NCBI GenBank assembly: GCA_043731355.1
Contig: JAYTJE010000188.1
Span: 1-9,148, forward strand
Direction of reading: 5' to 3'
DNA from: GWC2-56-14 sp043731355
GTDB taxonomy: Bacteria > Nitrospirota > UBA9217
DNA: 9,148 nucleotides
The notes beneath the pieces were generated by a model. It made no database searches and had not been told where the DNA came from. It worked only from the letters and a program-made list of their open reading frames with translations. Shown here one piece after another: positions 5,611-9,148 of the stretch. A program made the position numbers and the translations under genes. How positions within the stretch are numbered: the first letter of the stretch is position 1; each line of letters begins with the position of its first letter.

Positions 5611-7092
5611 TCAGGATGGGCTGGACGCCTGATCCCAATCCAGCAGCCGCTTCTGTCCTTCAAGCTTTTTGATGTCTGTCACGTCCTGGCTTACTTCGAG
5701 CGTTCCCTGGTACACGCCCTGGTCGTCGCGCACGGCAAAGTAGCGGATCAGAATGAATTTGCCTTTCATCTGGATCCAGAAATCCGCCGTGTCCCGCCTG
5801 CCGGCCTTGAACTCGTCGAGTATCTTCTGCACCATGTTCATGCTTTTGGGGGGATGACAGTTCTGGACCTTTCTGCCGATAACGCCGGGACTCCGGGGAA
5901 AGAGCCGCTCCTTGAGCGCGGAGTAGTAGAGCACCTCGTCCTGTTTGTTCACGAACGATATGTCGATCGGCAGGTGTTTCAGCATCAGGTTCAGCTGCGT
6001 AAGCGAGAGATGGCCCGTATCGAGCAACAGATCCTGATGAGACGCTGCGCTTACTGCCGCAGGCGCGGCATCAGACATCCAGCCCGTGCCGGGCGTGATC
6101 CAGGCGTATCCCACCTCGGCCTCGCCGCTCCTGACCGCGAGCCACTCTTCGTCGGTCAGCAGGTCCTTGGCCATGGGGAAGAGGATGTGTTCTTCCTTGT
6201 AGATCATATCCGTGATGCTCTTCATGCCGTATTTGATGCTGTTGAACACCTCGGGCGCCTGCGCATCCCGGACCCCTGATTGGGCGGACTTGAGCGCGGT
6301 GCGTATATCGTCATGCAGCGCCCACATGACCTGCGACGGGGCGGTAATGCCGTGCTTCTCCAGGATCGGGAACAGCTGGTTTTCTTTTCGCAGATAATGC
6401 AGATCGATTTGCGAAAGCTTTTCAATGAGCAAAGCGAGCCGGGGCTGGTGTTGCTGAAAGACTTCCTTGTCGGTCGTATCATCGAGCTTCGCGAGTACAT
6501 GGCCCAGTTCGTGCGCGATCCCTTCCGCAGCCCGGTTCTCGAGCATGAACGTGTTGATCGGATGCCCCGGCGGAAGCGAAGGCACCTCCTGCTGGGAAAG
6601 CGATTCCTTGAACACTTCAACATGTACGTCGCAGAGCCTCCGCACTTCGCTCTCGGGCATGCCCTCGTTCATGAGCTGCTGCTCCAGGTGAGCGATCTCG
6701 GAAGCGTCGATGTCCTTGATAAGTTCATGGAAGCGCTTCTTGAGCACTGCCATATCGACACCCTTGTGCAGGTCGCGGATGATGCCTTTCAGCACTGCCT
6801 GGCGTGTTTTGTCATCGTCAAGCGCCTCGATGATCTCGTTGCTCCCGTGGCTGATCACGACCGCTGTCCCGGTCTTTGCCTTTATCTCGGCGGCAAGATC
6901 GACAAGCAGTGTTTCGATCGGGACCGCGCCGAGCGCGGACGCCTGCGCCAGGGTGGCCATTTTGCCGACGGTCTTTCGCATGACCGGGTTCTTCAGCAGG
7001 CTGAACGACGTCGACCGGCCAACAAGATAGTCCAGCAGGAACGGGTAATCCTTCAAAAGGTCATCGATCTTTGTTTTTGGGCTCAGTTCCAT
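5611..7092 (-). CDS. DUF1858-DUF438-hemerythrin-PAS sensor protein
   Basis: A 493-residue cytoplasmic protein with four parts. The N-terminal DUF1858 (ScdA_N-like) segment (about 4-70) is followed by a DUF438 region (about 95-165). A hemerythrin-like four-helix domain (about 175-310) has iron-ligand candidates H177, E185, H232, E237, H260, D261, E301 and H302. A C-terminal PAS domain (about 363-478) carries the NCHPPKS motif (411-417) and ends in EVSQDVTD. Hemerythrin domains of this type bind a di-iron centre and can sense oxygen or NO, and PAS domains bind small ligands or cofactors. No kinase, cyclase or DNA-binding domain is present, so it may act by protein contact or iron-nitrosyl handling. 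Start 7092 has AAGGAGG four to six bases upstream. It is the first gene of the cluster of minus-strand genes down to 3686, which includes a receiver-PilZ gene, so a redox-signalling role is plausible but inferred. Confidence 0.88.
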   Translation of the reverse strand: MELSPKTKIDDLLKDYPFLLDYLVGRSTSFSLLKNPVMRKTVGKMATLAQASALGAVPIETLLVDLAAEIKAKTGTAVVISHGSNEIIEALDDDKTRQAVLKGIIRDLHKGVDMAVLKKRFHELIKDIDASEIAHLEQQLMNEGMPESEVRRLCDVHVEVFKESLSQQEVPSLPPGHPINTFMLENRAAEGIAHELGHVLAKLDDTTDKEVFQQHQPRLALLIEKLSQIDLHYLRKENQLFPILEKHGITAPSQVMWALHDDIRTALKSAQSGVRDAQAPEVFNSIKYGMKSITDMIYKEEHILFPMAKDLLTDEEWLAVRSGEAEVGYAWITPGTGWMSDAAPAAVSAASHQDLLLDTGHLSLTQLNLMLKHLPIDISFVNKQDEVLYYSALKERLFPRSPGVIGRKVQNCHPPKSMNMVQKILDEFKAGRRDTADFWIQMKGKFILIRYFAVRDDQGVYQGTLEVSQDVTDIKKLEGQKRLLDWDQASSPS

Positions 7093-7138
7093 GGTTCCTC
7101 CTTGTTAGACGAATAGTAGTAGTGTACCAAAAATTTCC

Positions 7139-7160
7139 GCCGCTTGTGCTGATGAGCGGC
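7139..7160. repeat. Short inverted repeat upstream of the hemerythrin/PAS gene
   Basis: GCCGCT (7139-7144) and AGCGGC (7155-7160) form a perfect 6-bp inverted repeat around a 10-base loop, about 50 bases upstream of the minus-strand ATG at 7092. It may be an operator or a leader hairpin. I could not place a convincing promoter in this interval. Confidence 0.35.
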
Positions 7161-7162
7161 TG

Positions 7163-7468
7163 ATGGCGTACACTATCCGCTTTTTTAAAAATGGGCGCTA
7201 TGATGCATATCAGTATGCCGGGAAACATCCTAACGGGCGCCGCTCGTTGGGTCTTTCCTGTGCCAGCGGGAGCGACGCGAGCGCTGCAGGTTGTCCTTGG
7301 CGCCAGCGGGAAATACAGACCGGCGGTCCAACGTATCAGTGTCCGGGGAGCTCGCTGCTAAACGGGAAGGAATTTGGAAAGCAGCTTCTAAGAACGGACT
7401 ATCGTGTACTAAATGACGTTTTGTATATCGAGAGGACCGGGACCACCAGGAGCCGGCGGCAGAAGTGA
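7163..7468 (+). CDS. Unrecognised small ORF, doubtful
   Basis: I do not recognise this 101-residue reading frame. It starts MAYTIRFFKNGRYDAYQYAG and ends with a basic tail (TTRSRRQK). The middle (about 34-58) is Ser/Gly/Cys-rich and looks less like a folded protein, and there is no convincing ribosome binding site before ATG 7163. A second frame encodes a 56-residue ORF (about 7192-7362). The stretch is the only coding candidate in the 440-base gap between the minus-strand hemerythrin/PAS and deaminase genes. It could be a novel small gene, a decayed gene with frameshifts, or non-coding DNA. Codon use differs from the neighbours, with more AT-rich codons at both ends. It has no terminator that I can see after 7468. 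Confidence 0.3.
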   Translation: MAYTIRFFKNGRYDAYQYAGKHPNGRRSLGLSCASGSDASAAGCPWRQREIQTGGPTYQCPGSSLLNGKEFGKQLLRTDYRVLNDVLYIERTGTTRSRRQK

Positions 7469-7536
7469 TGCCGTCGGAGAAACTTGGTCCGCGTCTTCCG
7501 TGTTCCAGCGTCTTCTATCAATCTGCTCCATTTATT

Positions 7537-8124
7537 TTATTGCATCCCGTTAGTACGCCCGGCATTGTAGAGCACCCCGCCGGCAGCGACGTATTCCCGA
7601 AGCACTGCCGCTGCTTCCATCCGGAGCACATCACGCCGCACCGTGATCCCGCGGCTGTTCAAGGCTGACACCCAGTCCGTAAGCTTGGGCCCCTCGTCGA
7701 AACCAATGGCCCGCGCATCCTCGTCGCGCGCTCCGCAGACCAGCCGCGAAACCCCCGACCAGGGCACGGCCCCAAAACACATGGCGCAGGGTTCCGTGGT
7801 TGACACGAGGCCGAAACGCCGCCTGCCTCCTTCACTCAGGTCGTACCGGTCAAGCGCCTTTTGCGCAAGCATAAGCGCAACGATTTCCGCGTGCAGCACG
7901 GAGCAGTTCAAGGAAGTCACCAGATTGACCCCTGGCGCAACAAGCCGGCCCGTTCCGTCAAAAACCGCCGCGGCAAAGGGTCCGCCGGTCCCCTGCTGAA
8001 TATTTTGGCGGGCCAGGGCAATGACAAAACGCATCCGCTCTTCCGCGCCCGGGAACACGTCAGGAGCAGCTTTCACGAATTGATCTACCCATGGGGGCAG
8101 ACTGACACAGAGCTCAGGAAACAT
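7537..8124 (-). CDS. Zinc-dependent nucleoside/guanine deaminase (CMP/dCMP deaminase fold)
   Basis: A 195-residue cytoplasmic enzyme with the cytidine/deoxycytidylate deaminase zinc motifs HAE (H78, E80) and PCAMC (C113, C116), plus GGPFAAAV (47-54). E80 would be the catalytic proton carrier, and H78, C113 and C116 the zinc ligands. The overall pattern (GGPF, N67, HAE, TEPCAMCFGAV) is nearest to the guanine-deaminase and nucleoside-deaminase branch, which also includes tRNA adenosine deaminases, so the substrate is not settled. The N terminus (about 1-30) is longer than in the typical 155-160-residue GuaD. The C terminus ends LYNAGRTNGMQ. Start 8124 has GGAAAG about 10 bases upstream; it is usable but weak. 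It lies 27 bases downstream of the htpG stop, so it is probably co-transcribed with htpG. Such enzymes serve purine salvage or catabolism. Confidence 0.83.
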   Translation of the reverse strand: MFPELCVSLPPWVDQFVKAAPDVFPGAEERMRFVIALARQNIQQGTGGPFAAAVFDGTGRLVAPGVNLVTSLNCSVLHAEIVALMLAQKALDRYDLSEGGRRRFGLVSTTEPCAMCFGAVPWSGVSRLVCGARDEDARAIGFDEGPKLTDWVSALNSRGITVRRDVLRMEAAAVLREYVAAGGVLYNAGRTNGMQ

Positions 8125-8151
8125 GTTTTACCATCTTTCCAATCCCGTATT

Positions 8152-9148
8152 TTACCGCGTCACATTATCGAGCATCAGCTTTGCTATTGTTTTTGCAAAG
8201 CCCGCCGGGTCCTTGAGCTTTGACCCTTCGAGCAGCAACGCCTGGTTGTACAGCAGGTCGGTATATTCTTTTATGAGCTCGTCCTGTCCGCCCTTTTCAA
8301 GGAACCGGTTCATCACTTCGAAGACGCCGTGAGCAGGGTTGATCTCCAGGACCCGTTTGCTGGACGGAACGTCCTGTCCCATGGCCCGCAGCATCTGCTC
8401 CATCTGCGGATCGAGCCCGCCTTCGTCGGCGACCAGGCAGCAGGCGGAGTCCGTGAGACGGCCGGAAAGACGAACATCTTTCACCTCGTCCTTTAACTGC
8501 TCTTTCATCGCGGCAAGCAGCTTCTCGAACTTCTCCTTCGACTTTTCTTTTTCCGCCGGCTCGGTCTTGTCGAGGTTGATATCTCCCTTGATCACGGACT
8601 TGATCTTCTTGCCCTTGTACTCCTGAAGCCCGCCCATGATGATGTCGTCGATGTCGTCGGTCATGATGAGCACATCATAGCCCTTCTCGCGGAACGCTTC
8701 GAGGTAGGGAGAATGGAGCACATTTTCATCGGCCTTGCCTGTTATGTAATAGATCTCGGTCTGCGCCAGCGGCATGTCCCTTACATAGTCGTCGAACGTA
8801 GTGACCTTGCCTGCTTCGGTCTTGAGGGAGGGGAAGAGCAGCAGGTCCGCGATCTGCTCCTTGCGCGCATGGTCGAAATGAATGCCTTCCTTCAGGACCC
8901 TGCCGAACTCCGTGTGAAAGTTGCGATACGAGTCAGCCTCGTTCTTCTTCATGTCCGCCAGGGTGTCGAGGACCTTTTTCACGAGGTTCCGTTTAATGAC
9001 CTCCACGTGCTTGTTGTTCTGCAGGATCTCGCGCGATACGTTCAGCGGAAGGTCCGACGAATCCACCACGCCCTTCACAAAGCGGAGATATTCGGGGATG
9101 AGCTGCTCGCAGTGGTCCATGATCTGGACGCGTTTGACGTAGAGCGTC
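8152..9148 (-). CDS. htpG: Molecular chaperone HtpG (Hsp90), C-terminal part
   Basis: The C-terminal half (about 331 residues) of the bacterial Hsp90 chaperone; the ATPase domain and the start lie beyond the right edge. The frame is open to the window end (TLYVKRVQIMDH). Clear Hsp90 signatures are FVKGVVDSSDLPLNVSREIL at the start, then FDDYV, ADEGGLDPQMEQML, KRVLEINPAH and the dimerisation region that ends LMLDNVTR. The complete protein is usually about 620-650 residues, so this corresponds to most of the middle and C-terminal domains. It uses ATP to fold or mature client proteins in the cytosol. The deaminase gene starts 27 bases after its stop, suggesting one transcript. No terminator hairpin is seen between them. 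Confidence 0.97.
   Translation of the reverse strand, partial: TLYVKRVQIMDHCEQLIPEYLRFVKGVVDSSDLPLNVSREILQNNKHVEVIKRNLVKKVLDTLADMKKNEADSYRNFHTEFGRVLKEGIHFDHARKEQIADLLLFPSLKTEAGKVTTFDDYVRDMPLAQTEIYYITGKADENVLHSPYLEAFREKGYDVLIMTDDIDDIIMGGLQEYKGKKIKSVIKGDINLDKTEPAEKEKSKEKFEKLLAAMKEQLKDEVKDVRLSGRLTDSACCLVADEGGLDPQMEQMLRAMGQDVPSSKRVLEINPAHGVFEVMNRFLEKGGQDELIKEYTDLLYNQALLLEGSKLKDPAGFAKTIAKLMLDNVTR

Noticed and set aside
5035..7116. Long plus-strand open frames opposite the receiver-PilZ and hemerythrin genes
   Set aside because: They are antisense shadows of GC-rich coding sequence, and their translations carry no family motifs.
1..9148. CRISPR array or phage genes
   Set aside because: No regularly spaced identical repeats, Cas-like proteins, integrases or phage structural genes were seen.

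Overview
The window is a moderately GC-rich bacterial chromosome segment, probably from a Desulfobacterota (deltaproteobacterial) or Nitrospirota-like environmental bacterium. That guess rests on gene content only: a CBS/DRTGG family II pyrophosphatase, a DUF1858-DUF438-hemerythrin-PAS protein, several receiver-PilZ proteins and a group IIC intron. No marker here fixes the lineage.

Layout. Positions 1-99 look like the 5' end of a group II (class C) intron on the minus strand. It abuts the poly-U tract of the terminator that ends a two-gene tRNA operon (Gln-CTG, then Glu-CTC, minus strand), which has a near-consensus sigma70 promoter at 357-385. The plus strand then carries a CBS-DRTGG manganese-type inorganic pyrophosphatase (493-2157) with all expected metal ligands. 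It converges, across a long GC-rich inverted repeat, on a minus-strand receiver-PilZ protein (2282-2992). A small zinc-ribbon protein with a PcrA/UvrD-tail-like domain (3229-3633) has its own promoter and shares a bidirectional terminator with the next minus-strand cluster.

That cluster, read from 7092 down to 3686, consists of a hemerythrin/PAS sensor (DUF1858-DUF438), a second receiver-PilZ protein broken by a frameshift, a pentapeptide-repeat protein and a small two-helix membrane protein. Spacing and ribosome binding sites suggest co-transcription. A plausible reading is oxygen, NO or redox sensing tied to c-di-GMP or receiver-type output, but both PilZ proteins carry degenerate signalling residues and the second is disrupted.

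A 440-base stretch (7093-7536) contains only a weak plus-strand ORF that I do not recognise. At the right edge, minus strand, the C-terminal half of htpG (Hsp90) enters the window and is followed after 27 bases by a zinc-dependent nucleoside/guanine deaminase, probably in the same transcript.

The most interesting items are the intron-terminator junction, the paired degenerate receiver-PilZ paralogues with one frameshifted, the unnamed zinc-ribbon/PcrA-tail-like protein, and the unexplained 7.1-7.5 kb region.
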